A stretch of 64,000 bases of DNA from Nymphaea colorata (GCF_008831285.2 NC_045150.1:2740001-2804000); one strand, 5' to 3'; shown: positions 12,001 to 24,559, numbered from the stretch's first letter. Notes: generated by a model from the letters alone, not told the origin. Program-made: numbers and translations.

Positions 12001-14799
12001 TGGAGATTTGGTCTATAACAAAGTTAGCTCAAATGATTACATTGGATTAGGCACCAATTAGAAGACAATGATGTTTCTTTGGAAATTGGATATGTAAAAA
12101 CTAAAGCAATACTTGTCATTGTCTCTATATTAAAAAAGTTAAACCTAATAATCAATTTAAAGAATATGGTTTCCTATCGCACAATAGTTAAATATCATAA
12201 GGATTTAACCATGTCATTAAGTACACTGATAAGAAGCGATGTGTTGAGCCTGTAAGGCGAGGCAATGTGCAATATGATATGTAAACATCAAGTCCAAAAA
12301 AGTAAAAATGATTTGGGAAACTAAATTATATGAAAACTATTCATATATATATATATATATATTGAAACTAACTATAGGGATACGGTCTTTAACTTGAAAA
12401 ACCTAAAAACAAAGATAGCAGATATGTTCCTTTAAAGTACAATAGGATTTCATGAAAATTTAACATATAAGAACTTACAAGCAAATACCAAATAACAGGT
12501 GCCCAGTCAAGTTTACAAGTCTTGTTCCTTAAAATACATTTCATGCTGCATGATATCAAATCTTGATGTATCGAAAAGCATGCTATTCTTATCGGTAGAC
12601 ATGAACGTTAATGCTATCAGCGGATGGATGGAGAATGGAAACCCCTTTGGCAAGTTGAAACCCTTTTTCTACCATGGGAGTTGGAGTTAGAAAGTCTTCT
12701 CCTGGCGAAATGCCGGGAAACTTCTCCCAGCTTTTCTTCAGTGGGAGGGACGACTAGAATTTACGCATCACACACCAGATGCGCATCGGGTTAAGTACGT
12801 CTCACATTTACTTTTTGAGGCGTTTTGTTAGTTGATGTGCAGTGATGTGTGCGCCTCACGCCTTGATGCGCAGAGATATAACCACATTGCACATCAAGAG
12901 TGCCTTTAGCGCCTCGTTTTCCCCCCACAATCCTTGCCAAAATAGGCCTAATTTTTTTAGCTATAATTTTTGTGATGACCTTATAAAAGATAGTTGCATA
13001 GGCTATGGGCCAATAGCCATTGATGTTAATGGACCTTACTGCATTTCATCTCATGGTAATGAATATAATCTTACTAACTTCCTCCCTATTGAACGTTTGC
13101 AAAGATAAGATAACTTTGAGTCTATCATCCAAATTATCAAGAAAAAAATCCTCTCTATCATCATAACTGGAAAATTCTTTAAAAAACTGCTTGCATATTC
13201 CTAACTCCAAATTCGAGAAAAAGAGATCCTTTGATCAGACTAACCAGCTATTAACTTACACCCTAACTAAGAACGCTTGTAATTTTTTTTTTTTCATTTA
13301 ACAACGTGAGTGCCATCTCTCTTCTGAACGAGCTTTTTTTTCCCTCTTCACTTTATGATGCTTTAATATCCGTGTCCACTAATATAATATAAGTTTACCA
13401 ATTTTTATGGAGTTTTCTTTGATATCATTTTTCTCTCACCTATTCAACGCTTTTCCCAAAAGATCAACAATGGTTTTTTTTTTTCTGTTTCTTTTTTTTT
13501 GGCTTTAATTTCGACCTTTATTGTATTTCTGATGACAAGAAACACTCCCTTGATAATATTTTGTGACAGGATTACATACTCCAATATAAGTTGCTTAATT
13601 TTTTTTGAAAAAATTAATTATTTAGTTTATTCTTTTTCTCATTTTCTCATATATTTGTGCATCCAAAAGTTACATTAGCTTTGACACTGGACACAAAGTA
13701 AGTCAAATGTACTCACACATACTTTTTGACATGCAAATATTTCTCCCAGCAGGCCTAACCAAAAAAACTATAAATTTGTCTATAGACATGAAATTGACAT
13801 CGTTCATAATATCTGGTTCAATCTCAGTCGCTGTTTTCACAAAGTTGTGTTCAATAAGAAAGCTTTCATTGTAAAGACCCGATCTACTCGGAGTCACTAC
13901 TCGGAGTCAGAAAAATTCATTGGAAGGACACTTATTTAAAAATACTCAAATTTGGTGGGACATTTATATATATAAAAGGATAAATATTTAAGATTCTCAT
14001 TTAAAAATACATAACTTTTAAGAGACTGGTGTAGGCAGTTGCCCACACTAGTCACAATGTGGTTACACCACTGCTCTTTAAGCTGGGGATTAAGGTTTAA
14101 CAAATTTCATGTCGTCCCTTAACAACTTCGACTATAGCTTTAAAAAAGTTAGAAACTAAGACAATCAATCTCTTAGTTGGTTTCCTTGTAAGACACTCAA
14201 GTTTCCTCACAATCTTGTGTACAAGATTAAACTTTTAATGGATGTCACTATTCATCCCTTCTACGAGTATCTATGTGTGTGGGACTCTAGGTCTGAGTGT
14301 TGGGCCTAATTACGATACGAATTATGAAGACCTAGCCCACTCTCTCACTGGACTTGAATTCCTGGTTCGGCGGATCTTCAACTTATTCCTTAACAGCTTT
14401 AGCTCTGGCATAAGAAATTCTAGGTACCTTTTTTTAAAAGTCTCTTAAGATTTTTCATAACGTTACATACGAGATTGAACTTTTAACAAGGCGTTACATC
14501 AATTGCATCTATGAAAGATGGTTTTCCTTCTAATGCACTCGTTTTAGGTGTTTATACAAAACTCCATCAGCTCAATCTTTCAAAATTTTGGCCATTGGCC
14601 GGTATTTTGTGGGTAGTGCCTATTAGATTAGCAATGTCTTCCATTGTATCATTTTGTACTTATACGGGCACTTCTTATTAACTTCAATATTCCGATAGAC
14701 CGTCAACTTGAATGTGACTTGCGAAATCTGGGCTTTCTCTACTCAATTCGACACTCCTTTGACCTTGAGCAACCAAAATGACATTTATTCAGACCACAC
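12001..14799. other. AT-rich intergenic DNA, no gene seen
   Basis: Contains an (AT)n tract at 12343-12362 and many poly(T) runs (for example about 13280 and 13475). Open frames up to 88 codons (such as 12842-13108) show no recognisable motif and no biased codon pattern. Confidence 0.6.
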
Positions 14800-15068
14800 A
14801 TTGTTATGGCTGGGCATTGGGGTCGACCTGATATATATATAAAATTAATTATAACAAAAAAATATATAATTATGTCTATATTTAGATAAAATAACATAAA
14901 AAAAAATTATTAGACAAAGTCAAGTTGATCCTGATCTGTCCAGTCTGACATGACATGATAACTTACCGGGCTGGTTTGATCCTCAATTTTAAGGCTAGCG
15001 CTTGGGCCTGAGTTAGGCTGGGTATCGTTTATCCATAGAGCACCCAATCCAATACCCACCCCTAACCA
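14800..15068. mobile_element. Short dispersed repeat, GGGCTGGGCATTGG family
   Basis: Begins GGCTGGGCATTGGGGTCGAC and ends with an imperfect inverse of the same text (CCAATACCCACCCCTAACCA). It is about 265 bp with an AT-rich middle. Related text occurs near 45815-46012, 48650-48810 and 54590-54910. The inverted termini suggest a non-autonomous DNA element. No coding sequence. Confidence 0.4.
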
Positions 15069-15069
15069 T

Positions 15070-15235
15070 TGTTAGGACTGTTCAATGATCTCGAGCTAAC
15101 TCGAGCTCGACTCGAACTTGCTTGATAAACTTGACTCAAGTTTGAGTTAAAAATGAATTCGACAACCTAAACGAGTCAAGCTCGAGTTAAGTAGCTCGGT
15201 TCGGATAAACTCAGATAAGCTCGAAATATATATAT
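15070..15235. repeat. Dispersed repeat, GAGCTCGAGCTCGACTC family, copy 1
   Basis: Made of self-similar GAGCTCGA and ACTCAAG units that are palindromic in part. It follows AGGACTGTTCAATGA and ends in a short AT/GT tract. Sister copies lie at 16721-17096 and 28143-28530. Confidence 0.6.
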
Positions 15236-16319
15236 ACACACGTGTGTGTGTTGCAGTCACTTTTAAACCATGGTGAACGTTCAGAAAGTGTAAAAAATGC
15301 CAAATTTTTTCCAGAAACGATACAAAAATGTTACAGTATTTTGATAGCTACGGCCCCAATATTGACGCCATCTTTGCTATTTTCTTCTTGCTAGATTTTT
15401 TTTTTGCAGTTCTTAGATATATCATGAGAAACACATCAACTGGAGGTTATGCCTCGTTTTATATTCAAGAAACCTGCAGAAAACAGAGAAACAAAGACTC
15501 GTGTGTCTCGGAAGTTCTTATATATAATAATCAGTTCCATTCGAGAGCAGTCTTTTTAAAGTTTTTTTCTTTCTCACTCACCTATTTATTTTCTTTTGTC
15601 TACAAATGCCTAAGAAATTATACCCACATATGCAAACAATTCATGCAAAGATGGAAGAGCACTAACAAAAACATGAAATCACCGATGCGTGGAGGGATGG
15701 ATTTTGTGAGAGTCAATTTTTACGATGTCAGTGATCGGAAAAAGGCGTCGATGAAAATGGACCTTCACTGAGGGCAGGAATCCGGACCGGCCAAGATCCA
15801 GTGGTGGAGATAAAAATTTTGGCTGGAGGCCCACTAATCCAAAAACTTTCAAGTTTGGAGCAGCACCAATGTCTATAATATATAAATAGTCAAATATTTG
15901 AATGCATCAATGTAAAAAATAAAAGAGCTTTGTTGGTCTGATCCACCACTAGCTATGATCCATCACACCGGGTGGGGTCAGAAATTTTTTCATGAGATGG
16001 CTCAAATTAAAGTTTCTAAATTTCAACCCGAATCAAAATATCATTTTTCAAATTTTATATATAAAACAAGTGAAATTTTTAAAAATTTTACATGTAAATT
16101 TTTATTTATTTATTTTTGAGGCGGGGCATGGCCCTTGCTGGCCCTACCCTGGCTCCGCCCCTACATCACAAGCTCTCTCACCATATTTGGCCATTAGCTA
16201 GATGGGTCCAGTACGCTAGGTCCGAATCGAACTAAGGTGGGGGAGCAGCGGGCCTGGGCTCTTTTGCCAATTGGTGACAAAGTCATCCCTAGCCATTTAA
16301 AGACAAAACTGGACATATT
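15236..16319. other. Intergenic DNA with a long chance ORF
   Basis: Holds a 147-codon open frame (15328-15771, plus strand) whose product is a mix of hydrophobic and basic residues with no family motif. I see no splice or promoter evidence for it and do not call it a gene. 15950-16160 looks like eroded transposon text. Confidence 0.5.
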
Positions 16320-17340
16320 TGTTCTATTAAAAATCTGGTGCACTAAAAAGTTGTGACACTGTCCAACAAGAGCTTCATCTACCTGGCTAGTAGATAGGTT
16401 GAACCTAAAAGATCTTGAATAAGTACAATATGGTAGGAAGCCAGATGATCAGAGGATTCCCATCCACTCCTCCTTACCCCCTGGGTCCAAGGCTGGTTTG
16501 GCTTTTGTAGGTTAGTCACCCACATGCAGCTCATTGGTCTGACCAGCTATATCACCCCATCCAAGCAAATATAATATGGTAGGAGTCTGCCTAACCTTAA
16601 GTATCTAATCTTTTAAATGATTGATTGAAGGACTTTTGTCAATTTTGATTGTATTGGGTTTATCTATTTTCATCCCCACTTTGAGCCCAAGATAACCATG
16701 GCCCTGGTCCTGGTGCATAAGTCTGCACAACGGATTGAGCCAACTCGGGTTTGAATAAAACTGGCTTGGAAAAATTCAACTCGGTAATGAGTCGAGTTCG
16801 AGTTCTAAGAATCCGACTAGTTTAAACTTGACTCAGCTCGACCGAATTATTAAAACAAGTTGGACTTAAACAAGTTCACCATAATTGAATTGGTTAGACT
16901 AGTAAACAAGTTGATGACTTAAACAAGTTAAAAGAAATGAATCAGGTTACCAAAAATGAGCTAAAAAGGTTAAGCAAGTCGAGCTCAATGCTGTATAGTC
17001 AAGTTGAGTTTGAGATAGTTCTATGGAGCTCGACTCAAGTTCGAGCTGAGCTTGGTTTTTTTGAGTTGAATCTAGCTCAAACTCCACTCGGCTTAATGGT
17101 GCATAACATTAATGACATTAGATTAATCTAAAAAAATTGGATTACAACTTAAAATGACTTTTTCTAAATATAAGAAGGAAGTGAATTCCGGTAAACCTTT
17201 GGAGGCAAACCTAAAGTGTCTTTATTTAAACAACTCCTTTAATTTATTAGTACCACTGGACCAAGAAACACAAAACCGAAATGAAATCTCTCAAGTTTTG
17301 GCTTAGTGAGAAAGGAGTAAGTTTAGTCAAGACATTAACC
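16320..17340. repeat. Tandem duplication, copy 1 (interrupted)
   Basis: A roughly 600-bp unit that recurs, diverged, at 17340-17930. Shared landmarks in order: CTTCATC(T/C)ACCTGG, GACCAGCTATA, a TATAATATGGT motif, GATAACCAT, TGGTGCATAA, AAATATAAGAAGGAA and GAAATCTCTCAAG. This copy is split by the insertion at 16721-17096. Confidence 0.75.
16721..17096. mobile_element. 376-bp GAGCTC-family insertion with 10-bp target-site duplication
   Basis: The insert is flanked by perfect direct copies of TGGTGCATAA at 16711-16720 and 17097-17106. The sister repeat copy at about 17715-17724 has this word only once, so it shows the empty site. The insert is built of self-similar GAGTTCGAG and GCTCGACTCAAG text like the copies at 15070 and 28143. 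It has no ORF of note and no poly(A) tail. This shows directly that the family moves, but its enzyme source is unknown. Confidence 0.8.
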
Positions 17341-17930
17341 TTTTGCTCTTCATCCACCTGGTTTGGAGGTTGAACTTAAAGACCTTGAATAAGTATAAGA
17401 TGTAAGGAAGTGGTGCCAAAGGAGAGAATTCTACCCCGTCCTCAAAGTCTAGGGCTGCTTTGGCATAGGCAGGGGCAGTCACCCATATAATTCGAGCTAA
17501 TGGCATGCAGTGGACCTACTTATTAGTTCGACCAGCTATACCATTCCCCCGGACATGCAAGTATAATATGGTGGGAGCTTTTTTTTTTTTTTTTCTAAAC
17601 CTAGCTATCTAATGTCATAAAAGTTCGATAGAAGGATCTCTATCAACTTAGAGATAAGGCATTGAGATCCAACCATTTGCATTCCAAGTTGTCCAAGATA
17701 ACCATTTTCTCATAATGGTGCATAACATTAAAAAGTTTTAGATTTTAAGAGAAAGAACTTTGTGGTCTTTTTTTTTTTTTTTTCCAAATATAAGAAGGAA
17801 TCGAATTCCAACAAACCTAAACTTTCTCTATTTGAAGATCTCCTTCATTAGTTCAACACCAATCTCCAAATTAATGAAATCTCTCAAGCTTTGGGGCAAG
17901 ACATTAAATAGTGAGCTTAATTACAATTTT
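17340..17930. repeat. Tandem duplication, copy 2 (uninterrupted)
   Basis: Diverged second copy of the unit at 16320-17340, without the 376-bp insertion. It has two long poly(T) runs (about 17578 and 17768). Confidence 0.75.
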
Positions 17931-17969
17931 AAACTTTTGCTCCTATGTAAAGTTTGGACATAGTTAGTT

Positions 17970-18140
17970 AGTTAGGCAGTGTAATCAAAATCAGAACGTA
18001 TCGGCCGATGTACAAAATATTAGCCCCTCAGCCAATATCGGCTTTCATAATTTCATTCAAAACATACCATCTTGTATTGAAATCGGCTTCTACATGTCAA
18101 TATGGGCGTATCGTTCAGGTTTCCGATGCATAATGAAAAC
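17970..18140. repeat. Dispersed GTATCGGCCGAT-type repeat
   Basis: Self-similar ATCGGCCGAT, GTATCG and CGATAC text. A related stretch lies at about 50380-50760. Non-coding. Confidence 0.45.
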
Positions 18141-18429
18141 CCGATACATACAACTTGCTCTCTTTGTGGTGGTCAATACCTTGAAGAAATAAAGATGCTG
18201 AGTCACGCTGCTTCTTTTTAGTTCATGTGTCCATGTGACATAGATCAGGTTGGGCTTAGTCAAGTCCAAAATGTACATAGTGACAAGGAAGATCGATCTC
18301 ACACACAACTTGGCCCATTTGCTACAAGGGCCAAACCGTCATGGCCAGTCAACATCTAAAAAGGGAAAATTTTGTCAATTTTGTAAATGTCATGATAAAC
18401 AATGAGAAGGGTAAAAAAGAGATATCACT

Positions 18430-18501
18430 TTCTTTTCTGCAGATATATATATATATATGTCTCTCCCTTGCCTCCAACTCTCTCATCACCACCAGACCAA
18501 C
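18430..18501 (+). promoter_or_regulatory. Leader and possible AT-type core promoter of the GA20ox gene
   Basis: An (AT)n tract at about 18441-18457 lies only 45-60 bases before the chosen start codon. A CT-rich leader (CTCTCCCTTGCCTCC) follows. The AT tract could serve as the TATA region with a very short leader, or could simply sit in the 5'UTR. An upstream ATG at 18457 falls inside the tract edge. Confidence 0.35.
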
Positions 18502-20838
18502 ATGACTCATGTTCCATCATCTTCCCACCCAGCCACCAACTTACCTCTCATGTCTGCCCATGCCAAGGTTCCAGAGGCCTACTTGTGGCCGGAGAAGGAG
18601 CGGCCGGCTTACGAAGCCGGAGAGCCGCTAAACGAGCCGGTGATCGACCTCTCAGGGTTCTTATCCGCAGACGAGGCTTCGATTCGGCTCGCGGCCGACA
18701 TGGTCGGCTCGGCTTGCCAGAAACATGGCTTCTTCCAGGTGAGGAACCATGGAGTGGGAGGCGACCTCATCTCTCGGGCTGTTATGGAGGCAGAAGCCTT
18801 CTTCGGCCTCCCACTGCATAAGAAGGAGAAGGTGCAGGGCTACTCTTATGGTCACTCCCACCGCTTCGCTTCCAAACTGCCATGGAAGGAGACCTTCTCC
18901 TTCCCCTTCCATGCTTCCAACCCTGCCCTGGCTCTGAACCACCTCCAATCCATCCTCGGCGGCCATGAATCCGCCAAAACCGGGTAAGCATGTCCATGGA
19001 AGCACCATGCATCGCATGTATACATGTATAAGAGAAGGTTTCAAGGATCATGGTGCGATGCCAATTTCTTATGATCAGATGCTTCATGGTGCTCGTGTTT
19101 GTTTAGCATGTCATCCCTGTATTCTACAATCTCCATACTCACAGTCCAAAATCTTTTTTATAATTTAATGTCTAAATTTCTTTCATAGTATACGCATGTA
19201 TCTTTGTGGTTGTGTACAAAATCTTCATAAGGTGATCTATATATAACATATATATGGTCGATCGCTATTACATTACATAAACAAATCCATGCATTTCTTA
19301 AGATGGCATGGCATCTTATGGTACATGGTGCTCACATGCTTGTTTATACGATAAACATGGGACGTATTTTAAGCATATACTTAAAACTTATAATTGCATG
19401 CTAGCCGTGCATGGGATGCTTCATGTATCGATTCAAATCAAGTTGATAGTATTCATCTGGTGGTCTGCTGTTCCATTGCAGATTGGTATACAAGGAGTAC
19501 TGTGAGGCAATGACGGACTTGGCAATGAAGATACTGGAGCTTCTGGCAATCAGTTTAGGGCTGGAGAGGACGACTTTCAGGAGGTTCTACCAGGACAGCT
19601 GCTCCCTATTGAGGTGCAACTTCTACCCTCCCTGCGAGGAGCCTGACCTCACGCTGGGGACAGGCCCCCACTGCGATCCAACCTCGCTCACCATCCTTCA
19701 CCAAGACCATGTTGGCGGCCTTGAGGTCTTTGCTGCTGAGAAATGGCGCCGGGTTGCTCCCAGGCCTGGTGCTTTGGTCATCAACATTGGCGACACTTTC
19801 ATGGTATTCTTGGTCATAACCTTCTGACTTATTATTGGTAGTTATCCTAACATATATGTAAACTGTATGAGAATTTATCCCCATCTATATTTATATATAC
19901 CCACATAATTTTTTCTGCTAGTCCATGTGGGTGACTACCAACGTGGATAGAACCAAGCTTCTCTCTCTCTCTCTCACTCATATATGTACACACACATATA
20001 TATCTATATATATCTATATAATGATATATATATGTATATACACAGAGGATAGGTACAAGTAACTATGATGGTCGTTGAATATGCAGTCAACTTTTCTGAT
20101 TGCGAGTTTAGTTAGAACACTGAAACCGAGTAGTTAGAGCACTCTCCCCTTTATCAAACACAGGATTTGGGTGGGCCTCACGGTATTTGGTAGGACCGAT
20201 ATGGCCACTGCTGTTTTTTGATAAGAATAAAGCACTAGAACTACTTGGCTTGAGTTCAGAACTCCAGTTGAACGGGTTACCATAATAAACACGAATTGTA
20301 CATGAAATGACCTTTGTTTGCTTGAGCGAAGTACCTTATACATATTAGTGTGACACCGTTGTTTTAGCTTCGGAAAGCTTAACTAGGAAAGTGTACGGCA
20401 GTACTCAATTGATCTTAGCAACGAAATCACTAGTTGATTCCAAATTACACAACTTAAGAACTCAACATAATGGGTTGGCTTAAGATCCTTTCTAGTTTTA
20501 ATTGAAGGAGGTCGAGTGTCGATTATCTGCCTCTTGAGACTTTGTCTGTTGTTCTGTGGCCACAGGCACTTACCAATGGAAAGTATAGAAGCTGCCTGCA
20601 CCGTGCTGTTGTCAACAGAGATAGTGAGAGAAAGTCTCTCGCCTTCTTCCTCAACCCTAACAAGGACAACATCGTGAGAGCTCCGGAGGAGTTGGTGCTT
20701 AAGGATGGGAGAAGGGTGTACCCGGACTTCACCTGGGCAGCTTTCCTTGGCTTCACCCAGCATAATTACAGGGCTGACATGAACACCCTTGATGAGTTCT
20801 GCAGTTGGCTACTTAATCAGGGACAACAACAGAAGTGA
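18502..20838 (+). CDS. GA20ox: Gibberellin 20-oxidase, 3 exons
   Basis: 2-oxoglutarate/Fe(II)-dependent dioxygenase of the cytosol. It performs the successive C-20 oxidations that turn GA12 and GA53 into GA9 and GA20, a rate-setting step of gibberellin synthesis. Exons are 18502-18983, 19482-19803 and 20566-20838, giving 1077 bp and 358 residues, slightly short for the family (about 370-390). Both introns are GT-AG and the three-exon plan is normal for GA20ox. Motifs: an N-terminal PVIDLSGF segment, LPWKET at 126-131 (the GA20ox substrate signature), YPPCEEPDLTLGTG, iron ligands His224, Asp226 (PHCDPTS) and His280 (LHRAVVN), and the 2-oxoglutarate pair Arg290 and Ser292 in RKSLAFF. YPDFTW and an FTQHNYRAD-type tail are also present. 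The start at 18502 (AACATGAC) is preferred. 18457 would add 15 odd residues beside a microsatellite, and 18550 is a third option. All key residues are intact. Family GA20ox genes are usually feedback-repressed by gibberellin, but that cannot be seen here. Confidence 0.95.
19971..20045. repeat. CT/AT compound microsatellite in GA20ox intron 2
   Basis: A short (CT)n block near 19960 is followed by interrupted TATATC and TATATG text, all within intron 2 (19804-20565). Confidence 0.8.
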
Positions 20839-22835
20839 TCTGCTGTAAACCTTAGCTACAGAGCAGTATACAGGACAAGTTAATGTTTAAAATAAGTTGT
20901 ATAAGGGCTATCCTCATTAAATTGAACAGAATGGCTTACAATTATGAAGAGATTTAAATCCTTTACATGATCTATGAATCAACATACACTCAGGGAGAGA
21001 GAGAGAGAGAGAGAGAGAGGGATCAACAGGGAGTTCCATCATGAGTACTATTTTTGTATAAATTCCATGGAATAACTTGAAAAAGCACTCATAATATGAC
21101 ATATGTGCCTTGTTTTGATGCCCCATATAGTGTTCGACATACGAGTTCTCAATTTTTAATCCAAGTTGTCAAGTGTTCCGGTTCTGATATTCCGGTATCC
21201 TTCTTAGTGTGACAAACGATTATGTCCAATTTTACTTATCAGAACGGGGCCAATGAGAAGCTGGTCAGCTTTGAATGGCAAGCTTCTGGTAAGTAGCCCA
21301 CCATCTGCATTTTTCGCTACTTGGATGCTTTATTGCCTTCTGTTTGGGTCCATTCACCTTGTTTCTTTTCCCAATGAAACTTCCCGCCACATAAAATATT
21401 ATATTGCAACATAATGAGTTTACAAAAATCTCAAGGGTTGTGTGCAGATGGGACAGATTAGATTCGGTCATAGTCGTCCGTAACAGTGTCAATGCTATAT
21501 TCCCTGTTATATTCCCTTCTGAAAGATGACAAAGCAGGTGGGCCTAATTGCAGCAACATGGCACGGAATGATGGGAGATTCAACATGCACACAAATTGCT
21601 CAATGTGGCTTAGTAGCATTAGAATAATGTGTGCCATTATTTTCCTCCATGTTGCACAACTAGAGGTTCACATTCACTACCAGAGAGAATACACTCGGCT
21701 TCTGCAGATTTGTAATGCTGGGATGTGCGGCTATCAGTTTCCAGCTGAGCTTGAGAAGTTCAGCAATGGTGTTCCTGTTTTAGTCTTCTTGATCATTTTA
21801 TTGGAGTTGCTGTCCCTCACTGGTTTTCTTGAAGTGGGTTCAATGTGGTTGAATGTCATGAGGTTGATCAAGTAGGATCAGGTCCAAGATATTGTGGGAA
21901 GCCATTTGATGGCATTTGTTATTCCATTTATTTTCAAGATGATAGTGCCCAGAAACAACCCAAAAACTGATTAATTGCTGCCTGAATCAACACCACGTAC
22001 TAACATCTTTATAGCTCATAAAATGACTTTGAAAATGAAGGATCTGGATTCTGGAACTATGACTGCTGTGTTCAGGGTGGAATACACTGTTCATGTGTTC
22101 GACCTCCCTAGCTAACAAGAGGCTGTGTTAGTTATGGTAGGGCCATGAAAGGTATATTTTTTCTGTTAGCATATCTCAGTTTGTCCTCTAGGAGCTTTTG
22201 TCATTTTTGCTACTTTCTTTTGCGTTTTGTAGCGGGGAAGCTTCAGTGAAGAGCCTTTTAGTCGTTTTGAGCGCCCGAATACTCTGTTTGTGTTTGTGGC
22301 TGAGTGCGAAATCTGCTTCCGATATTTATCTCACAGTATTACAGCCATTACCTTGTGTTTGGTTCTATTGGCATGACATGATCTTCAAATTTCGAAGTCG
22401 CAAAGCATACAATTTGTTTTGGAAATCCTTCAATGTAGAAGTACCACAATCTGCTTACCATTACCAATGAAATTACCATTATTTAAAAACAGTGTTTTAA
22501 GGTGTGCACGCCAACTGGGGCCTTACATGGATTTCTGTTCACATTGCAGCTTTTGAACATGATCTTCCCTTGTCTGTTTCCGATTCCTCCAAGCTCAACT
22601 TGTATTTTTCCTTTTTGCCTTTTGTTGTTAATGGTAGTTTCCTTTGGCAATGAATTTTTTGTGTTTCCTGTCAAATTGTGTCCTGGTAATTCATCAGCAG
22701 AACCATTCACATATTTATAATTTATGTTGTAGTTATTGTGGTCTGATCAGTTTACATAATTTTTTTCTTTTTCTCTGTTGGCTATAGAAAAGTTTGGGGC
22801 CTTTGTTGCAAAAGAAAATCTCTACCCATTTGGCT
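20839..22835. other. Intergenic region after GA20ox
   Basis: The first few hundred bases should contain the 3'UTR. An (AG)n tract lies at 20994-21019. A 129-codon open frame at 21486-21875 (plus) shows no domain, no supporting splice sites and no homologous look, and I do not call it. The rest is AT-rich with no gene seen. Confidence 0.5.
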
Positions 22836-22839
22836 AGAG

Positions 22840-23240
22840 GATAGAGTTAAAAAGTTTCAAATTGAAGAAATGCAAGGGTCCAATACCTGAGGTGCATCTC
22901 TTGCATAAACTGGTCATGTATGTTCAATCCCAGTCTACAAATCAAAAAAGGGGAGGAACAGTACTTTATGTGGTTGTCCTCCATGTCAATTACAGTTAAA
23001 ACTTTCAGGTTAAAGAGAGTCAAAAGTTCAACATTTGAGAAGCATCTCATCTTTTAGCATAAGTAAGTAACCAGTGATATTAATTTAGTCGAATCCAGTC
23101 TATCAATTAAAAACAAGTTTTATGTTGGTCACTTTGTTGCTGAGATCATTTGATTTCAAGTTTTCAAGTTGAAGGCAGTCAGGAGTTCAGTATATATGTC
23201 TCTGCATAAAATGTTGACGTCTGTTGTACCAATCTGAAAA
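22840..23240. repeat. Three-unit degenerate tandem repeat
   Basis: Three diverged units (about 22843-22955, 22985-23115 and 23150-23235). Each has the order TTTCAAGTTGAAG or similar, AGTCAAAAGTTCAA, a GCATCTC-type word, TTGCATAA and then CAATCCAGTCTA(C/T). No coding potential. Confidence 0.5.
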
Positions 23241-24020
23241 AGGAAAAGAAAAAGAACAAGCGCTGTCTTGGTCTCTTTGTCCATTGGCGACCGACTCCAG
23301 CTTCAGCTTCATTACAAAAAACGTCTACCTGTCAATCTGATATGTATATGGCATCCAGTCAAATTGATGACATTTATCAGTTGGCCTTTAGTAGTTCTAT
23401 GTAGGGCTTCTTCTTCCTTTTGTCCTGGTATGCATCAGAAATAAAAAAACTATTGCCCTCTTGTTTTCTTCTTGCAAACCACCAAAGGGCACATCCATGC
23501 AGTTAATTAGGTTGGACTGTGATGGTCCACACACACATGGGCATCCTTTGTTTGAATTGGTATTGGTAGGAAGCTCGATCAGTTAATTCCATTGGAAGCT
23601 TTTCATCAAAGAGATCAAATGAATGTTCTAAAAATCTTTATCTCTTGCACTTGTCTTTCTGACCATTCATCTTTCATCAGTTCGTGCCATCCATATATAC
23701 ATCCAATGGGCCAAAAGAATTGTGTGGGGAGAATCAGAATCTGGAGATGAAGCTTTTTCATTTATTTGGGGAGCCATTCATCTTTAAGATGTAGGGCACT
23801 GAGGTGCCTTAATCTGTTAGCTGGACCATCATATGTAGAAAGCTAAAGGCCAATCCTCTCTATCTTCCCTGATGCATATGAATACTTCCCTGAAACTACC
23901 AACTTTTACAAATTAAAGAACTACACATTGGGAGGCCCCCTTGCAAATATTGATAGACTAATTTTCATTACCATGTTGAAGAAATCAGATACCGAAAAAA
24001 ATTAATATCAAATTGATAAA
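23241..24020. other. Intergenic, no gene seen
   Basis: Unique-looking AT-rich DNA with no ORF above about 70 codons and no recognisable repeat. Confidence 0.5.
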
Positions 24021-24029
24021 TCAGATTGT

Positions 24030-24300
24030 ATTTGGATTTAGGAGATGACATTCAGTTGGATTTGGATTCAAATATACATAAATATCCAATTGGATTCATA
24101 CTGGATTTAGTTTTAAATAAATATCTTATATCCAGTGCTCTTACATTTTGAAAATCGATAAAATTTGGTTCAAAAATTGGATTTGGATTCAGATATAAAT
24201 ATAAAAATCGGATTCAGATTGTCAAATCAGAATTGAGATTCAGAAATGACTTTTACTTATTCATATTCAAATCCAAAATTCGAATCCAATCCATTGACAT
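24030..24300. mobile_element. GATTC-rich dispersed element, copy with intact right end
   Basis: Degenerate GGATTTGGATTCAGAT units with the shared interior TAAATAAATATC. The right end reads ATTGACATCC, the inverse of the GGATGTCAAT start seen in the copy at 56757. It aligns in the same orientation with 56840-57195. Non-coding. Confidence 0.6.
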
Positions 24301-24559
24301 CCTTATGGACAGTCGGATTGAATCTGACTTCGTGTACACTGTTCAATGTGTTGATCCCCTTGCAAGCTATCATATTGCCCTCTATGAGGAAAACATGATA
24401 GCACCTCAACACTTCTATTTGTGTCCAGAGCCCTGGACTAAAAAAAGGTTGGCATGGTGAGGCAGACATTGCTGTCATGCAGAGTCATGATCAGGATCGC
24501 AGCACGCATTCAGGCTCCTACGTGTCAAACCACTCTGGGTCTTCCACCTCAATCCAGAA

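Noticed and set aside
15328-15771. 147-codon plus-strand ORF
   Set aside because: Longest unassigned frame, but it has no domain, no splice or promoter context, and a composition like translated AT-rich DNA.
18457-18501. Upstream in-frame ATG of GA20ox as the true start
   Set aside because: It sits at the edge of an AT microsatellite in poor context and adds residues not typical of the family. It is kept only as an alternative.
21486-21875. 129-codon plus-strand ORF after GA20ox
   Set aside because: It has no recognisable motif. Its hydrophobic stretch near the end is explained by T-rich sequence.
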